NCBI RefSeq assembly: GCF_046630445.1
Contig: NC_092334.1
Location: 102,681,501-102,745,500, forward strand
DNA: 64,000 nucleotides
DNA from: Rutidosis leptorrhynchoides
Taxonomy: Eukaryota; Streptophyta; Magnoliopsida; Asterales; Asteraceae
Direction of reading: 5' to 3'
Position numbers and translations under genes: made by a program. How positions within the stretch are numbered: position 1 is the stretch's first letter; every line of letters begins with the position of its first letter. Below, piece after piece: positions 1 to 11,229 of the stretch. The notes below the pieces were generated by a model. The model was not told the origin of the DNA. It worked only from the letters and a program-made list of their open reading frames with translations, and did not search any database.

Positions 1-2216
1 AATAAATCGATAAATATTATCTTGAATCAATCCACGACCCAGTGTATACGTATCTCAGTATTGATCACAACTCAAACTATATATATTTTGGAATCAACCT
101 CAACCCTGTATAGCTAACTCCAACATTCACATATAGAGTGTCTATGGTTGTTCCGAAATATATATAGATGTGTCGACATGATAGGTCGAAACATTGTATA
201 CGTGTCTATGGTATCTCAAGATTACATAATATATAATACAAGATGATTAAGTTATGGTTGGAATAGATTTGTTACCAATTTTCACGTAGCTAAAATGAGA
301 AAAATTATCCAATCTTGTTTTACCCATAACTTCTTCATTTTAAATCCGTTTTGAGTGAATCAAATTGCTATGGTTTCATATTGAACTCTATTTTATGAAT
401 CTAAACAGAAAAGTATAGGTTTATAGTAGGAAAAATAAGTTACAAGTCGTTTTTGTAAAGATAGTCATTTCAGTCGAAAGAACGACGTCTAGATGACCAT
501 TTTAGAAAACATACTTCCACTTTGAGTTTAACCATAATTTTTGGATATAGTTTCATGTTCATAATAAAAATCATTTTCTCAGAATAACAACTTTTAAATC
601 AAAGTTTATCATAGTTTTTAATTAACTAACCCAAAACAGCCCGCGGTGTTACTACGACGGCGTAAATCCGGTTTTACGGTGTTTTTCGTGTTTCCAGGTT
701 TTAAATCATTAAGTTAGCATATCATATAGATATAGAACATGTGTTTAGTTGATTTTAAAAGTCAAGTTAGAAGGATTAACTTTTGTTTGCGAACAAGTTT
801 AAAATTAACTAAACTATGTTCTAGTGATTACAAGTTTAAACCTTCGAATAAGATAGCTTTATATGTATGAATCGAATGATGTTATGAACATCATTACTAC
901 CTTAAGTTCCTTGGATAAACCTACTGGAAAAGAGAAAAATGGATCTAGCTTCAATGGATCCTTGGATGGCTCGAAGTTCTTGAAGCAAAATCATGACACG
1001 AAAACAAGTTCAAGTAAGATCATCACTTGAAATAAGATTGTTATAGTTATAGAAATTGAACCAAAGTTTGAATATAATTATTACCTTGTATTAGAATGAT
1101 AACCTACTGTAAGAAACAAAGATTTCTTGAGATTGGATGATCACCTTACAAGATTGGAAGTGAGCTTGCAAACTTGAAAGTATTCTTGATTTTATGAAAC
1201 TAGAACTTTTGGAATTTATGAAGAACACTTAGAACTTGAAGATATAACTTGAGAGAGATCAATTAGATGAAGAAAATTGAAGAATGAAAGTGTTTGTAGG
1301 TGTTTTTGGTCGTTGGTGTATGGATTAGATATAAAGGATATGTAATTTTGTTTTCATGTAAATAAGTCATGAATGATTACTCATATTTTTGTAATTTTAT
1401 GAGATATTTCATGCTAGTTGCCAAATGATGGTTCCCACATGTATTAGGTGACTCACATGGGCTGCTAAGAGCTGATCATTGGAGTGTATATACCAATAGT
1501 ACATACATCTAAAAGCTGTGTATTGTACGAGTACGAATACGGGTGCATACGAGTAGAATTGTTGATGAAACTGAACGAGGATGTAATTGTAAGCATTTTT
1601 GTTAAGTAGAAGTATTTTGATAAGTGTCTTGAAGTCTTTCAAAAGTGTATGAATACATATTAAAACACTACATGTATATACATTTTAACTGAGTCGTTAA
1701 GTCATCGTTAGTCGTTACATGTAAATGTTGTTTTGAAACCTTTAGGTTAACGATCTTGTTAAATGTTGTTAACCCAATGTTTATAATATCAAAAGAGATT
1801 TTAAATTATTATATTATCATAATATTATGATGTACGAATATCTCTTAATATGATATATATACATTAAATGTCGTTATAACGATAAACGTTACATATATGT
1901 CTCGTTTCAAAATCATTAAGTTAGTAGTCTTGTTTTTACATATGTAGTTCATTGTTAATATACTTAATGATATGTTTACTTATCATAATATCATGTTAAC
2001 TATATATATAACCATATATATGTCATCATATAGTTTTTACAAGTTTTAACGTTCGTGAATCACCGGTCAACTTGGGTGGTCAATTGTCTATATGAAACCT
2101 ATTTCAATTAATCAAGTCTTAACAAGTTTGATTGCTTAACATATTGGAAACATTTAATCATGTAAATATCAATCTCAATTAATATATATAAACATGGAAA
2201 AGTTCGGGTCACTACA
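1..2216 (-). mobile_element. 3' LTR (left) of minus-strand element E1, truncated by window edge
   Basis: The block ends in GGGTCACTACA. Read on the minus strand it therefore starts TGTAGTGACCC, the usual start of a plant Ty3/gypsy LTR, and it directly follows a minus-strand ACGGGTAGGTAA tract (polypurine-like, 2217-2230). Parts of it, for example 20-230 and 1480-1600, are recognisably similar to 12640-12900 and 13870-13990 in the right-hand LTR, but clearly diverged. It shows no credible coding region. Assignment as the partner of the LTR at 11569-14492 is an inference from position, orientation and this similarity; the divergence means it is either old or not from the same insertion. Confidence 0.6.
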
Positions 2217-2600
2217 TTACCTACCCGTTAAAATAAAATTTCACAAGTAATATTTTGTACAAAAGAATTTTTATTACAGTCTTTATGAAAATATATGTAT
2301 GTATATTTTCTTCAGATGTAATATGGATTTAATGAGTTTATATTATATTAATCTCATTTAGTTTACGGTTGGAACTAGAAATGAATAATCCCTAAAACTT
2401 TAGAGATTACATAATCGCCGCGGAATATTTCTTCAACGTAAATGAAATAATGAATTAATACTTCATCACTCATTATTATTGGTATCCCTCAGTACATGCG
2501 GTGCGTATGATGTTGATGCTCGTAATGCGGCTTGCGATGTTGAGGCTTGTGATGTTGTTGGTACTGCTGCTGCTGGTGCTGGTAGTGGTTTGATGTGAGT
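2217..2600 (-). pseudogene. E1 internal region, 3' part, with the C-terminal half of the split gag-like ORF
   Basis: On the minus strand 2600-2466 reads as a Pro/Ala/Ser/Thr-rich tail ending at a TGA at 2466-2468. It aligns in style and order with the C-terminus of the intact homologue at 49512-50081 (VPPTNQVSTPYASTSHY there; VPTTSQASTSQAALRASTSY here). The N-terminal half lies beyond the inserted element, at 10591-11124. The remainder (2217-2465) matches 49257-49480 as non-coding sequence next to the polypurine tract. The element at 2606-10585 therefore interrupted this ORF. Confidence 0.6.
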
Positions 2601-2605
2601 ATAGA
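2601..2605. repeat. Target-site duplication ATAGA (left copy)
   Basis: ATAGA lies directly before the 5' LTR and recurs directly after the 3' LTR at 10586-10590. Five bases is the normal Ty3/gypsy integrase footprint, and the perfect match fixes both element ends. Confidence 0.9.
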
Positions 2606-3068
2606 TGATAAGGCTAAAAAGTAACATATATTTCATAGCAATATCCCCCCTAAATAATAGGTTTTCATATGTAATTGTATTATATTTTCATTGTAATTGT
2701 TTAAATAAATAAGTGCGAAGACAAAAGGCAAAAACGAAGATTTGAAGACACAAACGTCCAAAAAGCTCAAATGTTCAAGATACAATTCAAAAGGTTCAAT
2801 TTATTGATGAAAAACGTCTAAAAATGACAAGAGTACAAGTTACAAAACGTAAAGTACAAGATATTAAATTGTACGCAAGGACGTTCGAAAATCCGGAACC
2901 GGGACATGAGTCAACTATCAACGCGCGACGCAACGGACCAAAACTTACAAGTCAACTATGCACAAGAATATAATATAATATTTAAATAATTATATAAATT
3001 ATTTATATATTATATATATTTAAAAATTATGTCGACAAGCTATGAGACAAATGATCCTGAGCTGGATT

Positions 3069-3097
3069 TTCAAACTCCGCGACTCGCGGAGTTTGAA
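3069..3097. promoter_or_regulatory. 29-bp perfect palindrome upstream of the LTR TATA box
   Basis: The core is CTCCGCGACTCGCGGAG, centred on 3083; base pairing extends to 29 nt around one central base. A second, imperfect version follows at about 3107-3124. The same motif recurs in the 3' LTR (about 9206-9250), in the 5' internal leader (about 4647-4700) and in the related LTR at about 41796-41840, but not in the solo LTR at 33356-35267. Possible roles are a protein-binding site or an RNA/DNA hairpin near the promoter; function is not known. Confidence 0.6.
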
Positions 3098-3143
3098 GGC
3101 TAAAAACTCCACGACTCGCGGAGCTGTCAGAAATCAAAACTCC

Positions 3144-3152
3144 TATAAAAGG
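3144..3152 (+). promoter_or_regulatory. Probable LTR TATA box (TATAAAAGG)
   Basis: TATAAAAGG lies about 540 bp into the LTR and is repeated in the 3' LTR at about 9280. It follows the palindromes and precedes a GC-richer segment, as expected for the U3/R junction of a plant retrotransposon. The position of the transcription start is inferred. Confidence 0.55.
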
Positions 3153-3215
3153 TCACGAATTCTGCGTGTAAAAATAACATAATAATAATAATACTCCCTA
3201 GTATAATATAAATAA

Positions 3216-3220
<5 letters not shown>

Positions 3221-3299
<79 letters not shown>
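3221..3299. repeat. (AT)n microsatellite in the 5' LTR
   Basis: This is a 79-bp pure AT array. The equivalent array in the 3' LTR (9355-9387) is 33 bp. The two were the same length when the element integrated, so one array has changed by 46 bp since. Confidence 0.95.
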
Positions 3300-3306
<7 letters not shown>

Positions 3307-4504
3307 TTAGTGTTATATTAGATTAGTTCGAGTTATGTAAAGGTTATTTTACGGGTTTTTGAAGTCGAAATTCTGTCCGTGTAACACTACGCGATAAATA
3401 CTCAATGTAAGTTATGTTCTCCTTTTTAAATTAATGTCTCATACTTAAGTTATTATTATGCTTATTTGAGCCAAAGTAATCATGATGTTGGACTAAATAT
3501 TAAAGACGGGGTAAATGGGCTTTGTACCATAATTGGGGTTTGGACAAAAGAACGACACTTGTAGAAATTAGACTATGGGCTATTAATGGGCTTTATATTA
3601 AATTAACGATACCTCGTTAATTTAATATAAAGGTTATGATTTGACGTATCTATATATAACCACATACGCTTAATCGGACACGATGGGCGGGATATTTATA
3701 AGTACGAATTATTGTTCATTTGACCGGACACGAGGATGGATTAATAGTCAATGGACTCATTAAAACAGGGGTGGATTACATTCAAGGGTAATTGGTGTAA
3801 TTGTTAACAAAGTATTTAAACCTTGGTTTACACACAGTCGATGACCTGGTGTATTCATTAAGCAAAGTATTAAGACCTTGTTACAGTTCGAATCCCCAGT
3901 TAGTTGGAATATTTGACTTCGGGTATAAGGTTAAATTTGCCGAGCAGTTTATAATTATGACCGATGAACTATTATGGACAAAAACCAGATAGGTTTTAAA
4001 TACATCCAGGACAAAGGACAATTAACCCAGGACAATAAATAAAATCAAAACGTCAAACATCATGATTACGGAAGTTTAAATAAGCAGAATATATTTTATT
4101 TCATTTTTCTTCTCGTACTTTTATTTATTGTCATTTTAATTATTGTTATTTATTTTATATTGTTAGTTAAATATAGTCATTTACTTTACGCTTCGCTTAA
4201 AATATAAAATCGACAAACCGGTCATTAAATGGTAAAACCCCCTTTTATATATTATTAATATAAGATATTTTGTACGAATATAATTGTTTAAAATATAGTG
4301 TGAAATAAGCCAGCTCCCTGTGGAACGAACCGGACTTACTAAAAACTATACTACTCTACGATTAGGTACACTGCCTATAGTGTTGTAGCAAGGTTTAGGT
4401 ATATCCCATTTGTAAATAAATAATTAAAACTTGTGTAATTTGTAACGTATTTCGTAGTAAAATATAGTACTATCACGTACCCCCACGCTACGACATCAAG
4501 TTTT

Positions 4505-4522
4505 TGGCGCCGCTGCCGGGGA
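4505..4522 (+). other. Primer binding site, complementary to tRNA-Asp 3' end
   Basis: TGGCGCCGCTGCCGGGGA lies 6 bp after the 5' LTR. It matches the tRNA-Asp-type primer site known from Athila elements (usual form TGGCGCCGTTGCCGGGGA) at 17 of 18 positions. It marks the start of minus-strand DNA synthesis. Confidence 0.85.
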
Positions 4523-5632
4523 TTTGGCGAAACGCTATATTTTTAATATATATTTGTATAAATATATTTTTAGAAAAACAATATCAAATTAAAAAAAAAA
4601 AAAAAACAGGTCGAATTAAAAACTGTACCAGAGTTGAATTTTGGAACCCCGCGACTCGCGGGGTTTGCTGCTTGAAATACCGCGACTCGCGGAGACACTC
4701 TGACACACGTGACAGAACCCTAATTTCAGATTAATTACGGATTTTATTATTATTATTATTATTAATAAACCCTAATTAGTTTAATTATTATAATTAGTTT
4801 ATGTTTTTTTTATAATTAAATTGTATTTTAAATTTTAATTAGTTTTATTATATGTAAAATTAATAGTTTTATTAAATAAATAATATAAAAATAATATTTT
4901 TATAAAAATTGTACTTTTTACAACTTTTTGTATATTTTTATATTTTGTCCCTTTTTAATCGTTTTAGCGTAATATTTGTATTTTTAGCTCATATTTAGTT
5001 TTAAACTTAGTTTTTGCCATAGTTATTTTTACTTCTAGATTTTTAGGCTTTGCCGTAAAATCCCTTAAGTGCTTTTTCTTTAGACTGAGATTTAGGTGCT
5101 TTAGAATTTTGCGACGCCGTTTTTATATTTTAGTACCTTTTTAAGTTATTACCATTTGGGATATAGTTTTTCTTTTAAGCTTTAATATTTTTAGACGCAA
5201 CTTTTAATTCTTAGTTTTTAATTCCTTTTTAAGTTACGACGCGCTATTTTCTTATTTTTATTTTTCGACGTTTTTCGACGCGCATTCTTTTTCTTTCTTA
5301 TTTCTCGACGCTTTAGTTTTTAGGACTTAGAAATTTTCTCTATTTCTTATCTAATATCTCAAACAGAAAGAAAAATTATTTAAGTGGTTAAATTAATGGA
5401 CGTTGACAATTTTCTGCTTCGTAGTAATAGTTGGATTTGTTAGTGGCTGAGTTGTGAGCTTCCGATTTAAAGGGTTCTGGCTCCCTGCTGCATCTTTTGG
5501 CTATTCGAAACGTGGGCAAAAGCAGAAAAGTCTATTAATTGGACAACTTATATAAGTTTTTCTATTTTTATAACTAATAGGATAATTAGTAAATGCACCA
5601 CATTGTAGCTAAAATTTGGCCATCGCAATAAA
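4523..5632 (+). other. Leader region of the Athila-like element, no gene seen
   Basis: Long AT-rich untranslated leader between the primer site and the ORF. It contains another pair of CGACTCGCGG palindromes at 4647-4700 and a T-rich stretch (4740-5330) with no open frame of note. Confidence 0.6.
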
Positions 5633-6781
5633 ATGGAAAATTTTGAAAACAAGGCTATGGAAACTCTTTTTGATATCCAAAATCAATTAAATCAATACTC
5701 TCAAACGAGTGTTGATGACAATTTGTTCGGTCAATCTTGGATCACGAATGACGAAACAATAACTGGTTGTGAAATCTGTGGAGATTATCACTCAACATGG
5801 GAATGTTATTATTACGTTCCTATGGAAAATTACGCACCCACGGAACCTGAATGGAATGATTATGAAGAATACAATTCAAATTGGGATTATTCCCAAGAAT
5901 ATATCCAAACTCAACAACCAGTAGACGAGGAAAATTACGTGTCTGAAAATTTATTAGACAATATGAAAATCAAACTCGAAGAACTCAATGCTCAAAATGA
6001 ACAAATGAGAGAGTTTGTAAACCGGCAAGCTGAAACTCTATCAGACTACACACCTGTTGATCTGAGGAGTATTGTGCAAGAAAATCTCATATCATCGAAT
6101 TTTGATGAATTCGAGAGCTCCGAAATCACCAACTATCCCGATGATACTTTTTATTCAGTCTTACCAATTTCACAACATATCAACACATTAGCCTCTACCG
6201 ACGAAATCATCGATCCATCAATGGATAAAGAAGAATTAAGGGTGACAAATTGGTACTCTTGGGAAAACGATAACGTTGAAAATTTTACCCCCGAGACCAA
6301 AATGGTGAGAACAATAAGCACCGTTAATGAAGAAGAATCTACTCCAATCCCGAAATTCACCATTCCACAACCTTCCAACCCAATATTCTCAATAGACGAG
6401 TCATCTACCGAAGATGAACTACGTGCTTTAATAGATAATGACACCTCGAATTTCACCCAATTGGGTAATAGAGGTGAAACCTTTGATCCCGAGAATGAAC
6501 GGAAGGAAATGTTAGGAATTATCCACCCTATAGAAATATGTATGTCGATGTATATCGATCCATTTGACCAAGAACCAGAAAAGAGACATATCCATTTACT
6601 CAAAGCTACACTTAAAAAAGAATTAAGTAGTGACAATCGGGCGAGTCTAAACTTTAAACCCATTGATATATTATACACCACCCGAGATGTAAATAACTGG
6701 CTCACTACTCTAATTCGTGGAACTTATTCTACCGACTTCACATGTCGTCAGCTAAGAGTGGGGAAGTTTAACCCCACTTAA
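5633..6781 (+). CDS. Gag-derived protein of the Athila-like element (382 aa)
   Basis: An uninterrupted 382-codon frame, the only substantial one in the element. Residues 46-58 form a CCHC-type knuckle, C-X2-C-X3-H-X4-C (C46, C49, H53, C58), the spacing I associate with Athila-type gag proteins rather than the retroviral C-X2-C-X4-H-X4-C. The knuckle is near the N-terminus, whereas gag knuckles normally lie at the C-terminus, so this protein may be the knuckle plus downstream part of an ancestral gag that has lost the capsid domain. A region rich in Leu, Glu and Gln (about 110-140) may form a coiled coil; the rest is acidic, Ser/Thr/Glu-rich and unrecognised. There are no protease, RT or integrase motifs. 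Expected role: RNA binding or packaging in virus-like particles; inferred only. Confidence 0.65.
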   Translation: MENFENKAMETLFDIQNQLNQYSQTSVDDNLFGQSWITNDETITGCEICGDYHSTWECYYYVPMENYAPTEPEWNDYEEYNSNWDYSQEYIQTQQPVDEENYVSENLLDNMKIKLEELNAQNEQMREFVNRQAETLSDYTPVDLRSIVQENLISSNFDEFESSEITNYPDDTFYSVLPISQHINTLASTDEIIDPSMDKEELRVTNWYSWENDNVENFTPETKMVRTISTVNEEESTPIPKFTIPQPSNPIFSIDESSTEDELRALIDNDTSNFTQLGNRGETFDPENERKEMLGIIHPIEICMSMYIDPFDQEPEKRHIHLLKATLKKELSSDNRASLNFKPIDILYTTRDVNNWLTTLIRGTYSTDFTCRQLRVGKFNPT

Positions 6782-8739
6782 CGTTAAATTAGGGGTTCGG
6801 GTTAGTGCATAACTCGTTAATAAAAATGTACGATTAGGGTAAAAGACGCATTTTCAAAAATTATCAAACAGTTCAGAAAAGCAACCGTTTTTGAAGAAAA
6901 ACATGTGTGATAAAACAAGAAGGAATAAACGATGAGGTGCACCATCTATCATCCTGCAATTTTATGGTATCTTTAACTACTTTCTACACTAATCACCCTC
7001 ATGAATTTATAATTATAGTCTGATTTCATGCAAATGAGGGCATTGCATGATCTTAAGTGTGGGGAAGGGTTATAAATTCTCTCGGGTTTACACTTTGTTT
7101 TATTTGCCAAATTTTGTGAAAATTTTAAAAAAAATTTCAACTAAATGAATTTAAAATCATGTTTATATATATTTATGAACGGTGAAAACTAGGTGTTAAT
7201 ACCGAAATTATCGTTACCTCGGAAAGGACATAAATTGAGAAACACCCTAAAACGATTGAATTCATTTAAAATGGAATAAAGGAGAATAAAAAGGCAAAGA
7301 AAGAAACTAAGTGTGGGGAGAATGTACCAAGTTATTCAATTAAAAACTATATATCACATGTTTCTGTAAAGTTATTGCAGGTGCTTTTGTTTTGGACTAA
7401 ATTAACTGTTTTACCCGATTTACTGTAATATATTTGAAAGAAAAGATGGATCTACACGATGAATCAATTCCATCATTAAAAGGAAGTAAAGTCTTCCGAA
7501 AAAGACACGCGCTTCTTGGTTTAGGTCATGAAGTTGTCGTCCAGACCAGCTGTAGGTTGACGAAAAATCTAGAAAAGTCATCTCTAAAATCAGCAGGAAA
7601 TCCACGGACCTCAGCATCAAACAGGGTCGCCAAGTGGTCAGATTTATCCTAACCATGAGAAGGATTTATCTCGTACAATGGGGGGCACCGTGCAAATTAG
7701 CTTGATAAGACTAATGAATCAGATCCCCAGAAAGGATAATCTCCTTAAAGATCAAAAAAATCAGCTTTTAAGCCTGATATTACTCAATCCTTGAGATTGA
7801 CCTTAAAGATTGAGAATTACAAACTCATGGAATTCAGTGATATCTAAACTCGAGCTTGAACGAGAAAATATTTTGATCAAAAATAAAACCGATTTGTTTT
7901 CTGAAAACCTATTTTCAATGCGTTCATTACCTTTGAACGTAAAATCCTAGGAATTCACCTAGAATTCATTAGGTCACCTGAACCAAATCGGGTGTCAACC
8001 GTAAGAACGGTGGTTGCATAGCATGGTCGGAGACAGGACCTTGTGCCAGACCGAAAAATTATAGGATGATCTTTACTATTGCTCCTACAAAGGATAGTAA
8101 TAGCATCCGACACGTTTATAGACCATAATCAAAAGCAAGTCACAGGACATTGCCTTAACAGTTTCTTGTTCATCGCTTTCCTTTACAACCGGACGGTAGT
8201 TTACCGAAAGGTAATATACGGAGCAAGTATACTGGACGTGTTGCTTTCCCAATACAAGGTTAGCAAGTGGGTAACACAAAACCACAAGTGTTGAGCTAAA
8301 ATTTTCAAATCTGAAACCCACACAACCCACAAAAATAATTTGCAAACACCGGTGAAGGGTTATTCCGGAAAACTTATCTAGGGTAAAAGCTAGATTGAAT
8401 TTTTAAAGATCAAATGTTTTCATAAAGATCCAATTTCCATAAGGATCTACATTTTCATAGTCATGTGGGACTGTAAACCACCTTTCAAATGTGCACTTTG
8501 CTTTGGAAACCGAAAGTAAATCGGCTATTTGATTGCAAGTGTCGTTGACCTAAACCCGAGGCAACTGTGGATGGCATACCCACCTTTAACCATGGTTCTA
8601 TCGTTACTATCATTGTTTATACCACCATATCAAAATCACTGATGTACAAAGTGTGATGAATAAAAAAGTGATTCATGTATGTTTTTATTTCAAGTTCTGT
8701 ATTGCTTGAGGACAAGCAACGCTCAAGTGTGGGGATGTT
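6782..8739 (+). other. 3' internal region of the Athila-like element, conserved but non-coding
   Basis: Most of this stretch (about 7040-8739) is closely related to 39560-41325 in the truncated copy. It holds repeated AAGTGTGGGG tracts (about 7050, 7310 and the true polypurine tract at 8724). One short frame (7434-7652, 72 codons) is also open in the second copy (40040-40246, 68 codons) with conservative-looking changes, but the opposite strand is open in both copies too, so coding status is unproven. Confidence 0.5.
8724..8739 (+). other. Polypurine tract before the 3' LTR
   Basis: AAGTGTGGGGATG followed by TT lies directly before the TGATAAGG start of the 3' LTR. The equivalent AAGTGTGGGAATAT precedes the LTR at 41326. 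It primes plus-strand synthesis. Confidence 0.7.
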
Positions 8740-9349
8740 TGATAAGGCTAAAAAGGAACATATATTTCATAGCAATATCCCTCCTAAATAATAGGTTTTC
8801 ATATGTAATTGTATTATATTTTCATTGTAATTGTTTAAATAAATAAGTGCGAAGACAAAAGGCGAAAACGAAGATTTGAAGACACAAACGTCCAAAAAGC
8901 TCAAATGTTCAAGATACAATTCAAAAGGTTCAATTTATTGATGAAAAACGTCTAAAAATGACAAGAGTACAAGTTACAAAACGCAAAGTACATGATATTA
9001 AATTGTACGCAAGGACGTTCGAAAATCCGGAACCGGGACATGAGTCAACTATCAACGCCCGACACAACGGACCAAAACTTACAAGTCAACTATGCACAAG
9101 AATATAATATAATATTTAAATAATTATATAAATTATTTATATATTATATATATTTAAAAATTATGTCGACAAGCTATGAGACAAATGATCCTGAGCTGGA
9201 TTTTCAAACTCCGCGACTCGCGGAGTTTGAAGGCTAAAAACTCCACGACTCGTGGAGCTGTCAGAAATCAAAACTCCTATAAAAGGTCACGAATTCTGCG
9301 TGTAAAAATAACATAATAATAATAATACTCCCTAGTATAATATAAATAA

Positions 9350-9394
<45 letters not shown>

Positions 9395-10585
9395 TTAGTG
9401 TTATATTAGATTAGTTCGGGTTATGTAAAGGTTATTTTACGGGTTTTTGAAGTCGAAATTCTGTCCGTGTAACACTACGCGATAAATACTCAATGTAAGT
9501 TAGGTTCTCCTTTTTAAATTAATGTCTCATACTTAAGTTATTATTATGCTTATTTGAGCCAAAGTAATCATGATGTTGGACTAAATATTAAAGACGGGGT
9601 AAATGGGCTTTGTACCATAATTGGGGTTTGGACAAAAGAACGACACTTGTGGAAATTATACTATGGGCTATTAATGGGCTTTATATTAAATTAACAATAC
9701 CTCGTTAATTTAATATAAAGGTTATGATTTGACGTATCTATATATAACCACATACGCTTAATCGGACACGATGGGCGGGATATTTATAAGTACGAATTAT
9801 TGTTCATTTGACCGGACACGGGGATGAATTAATAGTCAATGGACTCATTAAAACAGGGGTGGATTACATTCAAGGGTAATTGGTGTAATTGTTAACAAAG
9901 TATTTAAACCTTGGTTTACACACAGTCGATGACCTGGTGTATTCATTAAGCAAAGTATTAAGACCTTGTTACAGTTCGAATCCCCAGTTAGTTGGAATAT
10001 TTGACTTCGGGTATAAGGTTAAATTTGCCGAGCAGTTTATAATTATGACCGATGAACTATTATGGACAAAAACCAGATAGGTTTTAAATACATCCAGGAC
10101 AAAGGACAATTACCCAGGACAATAAATAAAATCAAAACGTCAAACATCATGATTACGGAAGTTTAAATAAGCAGAATATATTTTATTTCATTTTTCTTCT
10201 CGTACTTTTATTTATTGTCATTTTAATTATTGTTATTTATTTTATATTGTTAGTTAAATATAGTCATTTACTTTACGCTTCGCTTAAAATATAAAATCGA
10301 CAAACCGGTCATTAAACGGTAAAACCCCCTTTTATATATTATTAATATAAGATATTTTGTACGAATATAATTGTTTAAAATATAGTGTGAAATAAGCCAG
10401 CTCCCTGTGGAACGAACCGGACTTACTAAAAACTATACTACTCTACGATTAGGTACACTGCCTATAGTGTTGTAGCAAGGTTTAGGTATATCCCATTTGT
10501 AAATAAATAATTAAAACTTGTGTAATTTGTAACGTATTTCGTAGTAAAATATAGTACTATCACGTACCCCCACGCTACGACATCA
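8740..10585 (+). repeat. 3' LTR of the Athila-like element
   Basis: Begins TGATAAGGCT, ends CTACGACATCA and is about 99% identical to 2606-4498 outside the (AT)n array. It is followed by ATAGA (10586-10590), the right copy of the TSD. Confidence 0.9.
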
Positions 10586-10590
10586 ATAGA
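10586..10590. repeat. Target-site duplication ATAGA (right copy)
   Basis: Identical to 2601-2605; see the left copy. Confidence 0.9.
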
Positions 10591-11124
10591 TGATGAGAAT
10601 TTGTTTTGTTTTGTATTGTGAAAGAAGATGTTTAAAGTTTCTTGAATAAAAAGAGAGGTCAAGAGCTTTATAAAGGGAATGAAATGATGTAGGATGCACT
10701 TGCTAATGAAGTTTTGCTTTTCATAACAGTAAATAATTCACCATGCAAGATACGAAGTAAAGGTCGGATAGCCTCAATAATATTAGTAATATTATACTCG
10801 TTGCGGCATATCCTGGAAAGGAGAGAGAAAATGGTGTTACGAACGGGTTCGCCGGTAAGTGCCTCATGTTCTCCACCGAGAGGGCAATGTGGTGGATGGA
10901 AGGGATCACCTTCTTCTTGTCTCCAATGATTAAGTAGACTACGAACCCATCCCCAATTCATCCAAATAGATGATGGCTGATTGGTTTATCCATTCTGGTC
11001 ACATTGCTTTCAGAGCTCGAGTGAAACTCCATATCGGAATTCGAGGGACTTGAACTAGTGGAGAGTTCCATTTCGTACGATTGAATAAAGGATTTTTCGA
11101 TATGAAATGATTTCCGGCTATCGG
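10591..11124 (-). pseudogene. N-terminal part of the E1 gag-like ORF, disabled
   Basis: Homologous to the intact 189-aa ORF at 49512-50081: FHIEKSFIQSYEM, MNWGW, EEGDPFHPPHCPLG and ALTGE segments are shared in order. Three lesions are visible against that copy: the start codon is lost (ATG replaced at 11122-11124), one A is missing from a run just after it, and one base is missing near 10968, where HHLF now runs into a stop. The C-terminal half is beyond the inserted element, at 2466-2600. Function in the intact form is unknown; a gag or particle protein is the best guess from its place just after the primer site. Confidence 0.65.
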
Positions 11125-11143
11125 ATGGTATTATAATTAGATA

Positions 11144-11148
<5 letters not shown>

Positions 11149-11226
<78 letters not shown>
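11149..11226. repeat. (TA)n microsatellite
   Basis: About 78 bp of pure TA just upstream (minus sense) of the disabled gag-like ORF. In the paralogous leader at 50105-50120 the same place has only ATATCTATATATATAG, so this array expanded in this copy. Confidence 0.95.

Positions 11227-11229
<3 letters not shown>

Larger units (their letters stand above)
2606..4498 (+). repeat. 5' LTR of the Athila-like element
   Basis: It begins TGATAAGGCT and ends CTACGACATCA. It is 1893 bp against 1846 bp for the 3' copy; 46 of the 47 bp difference comes from the (AT)n array (79 bp at 3221-3299 against 33 bp at 9355-9387) and one from a single-base deletion. A TATA box (3144-3152) sits downstream of two GC-rich palindromes. 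A 63-codon open frame (3801-3992) is repeated in the other LTR and is probably chance. Confidence 0.9.
2606..10585 (+). mobile_element. Complete non-autonomous Athila-like LTR retrotransposon
   Basis: The element has 5' LTR 2606-4498, primer binding site 4505-4522, one gag-like ORF 5633-6781, a polypurine tract ending at 8739, 3' LTR 8740-10585 and a perfect ATAGA TSD. LTRs run TG...CA. A hand comparison of the LTRs finds about 17 substitutions in about 1.8 kb (near 1%) apart from a (TA)n length change, so the insertion is young. The 4.2-kb internal region has no protease, RT, RNase H or integrase in any frame, so it must depend on pol proteins supplied in trans. Lineage is inferred from the tRNA-Asp primer site and AAGTGTGGGG-type polypurine tracts, which are typical of Athila. 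Related copies in the window are a solo LTR (33356-35267) and a truncated copy (38990-43312). Confidence 0.88.

Noticed and set aside
3801-3992. 63-aa frame repeated at 9889-10080
   Set aside because: Identity follows from its position in both LTRs of one element, and it lies downstream of the presumed R region without protein-like features.
6151-6705. 184-codon frame on the minus strand
   Set aside because: It is the shadow of the 382-aa gag-like ORF; no start context or family resemblance.
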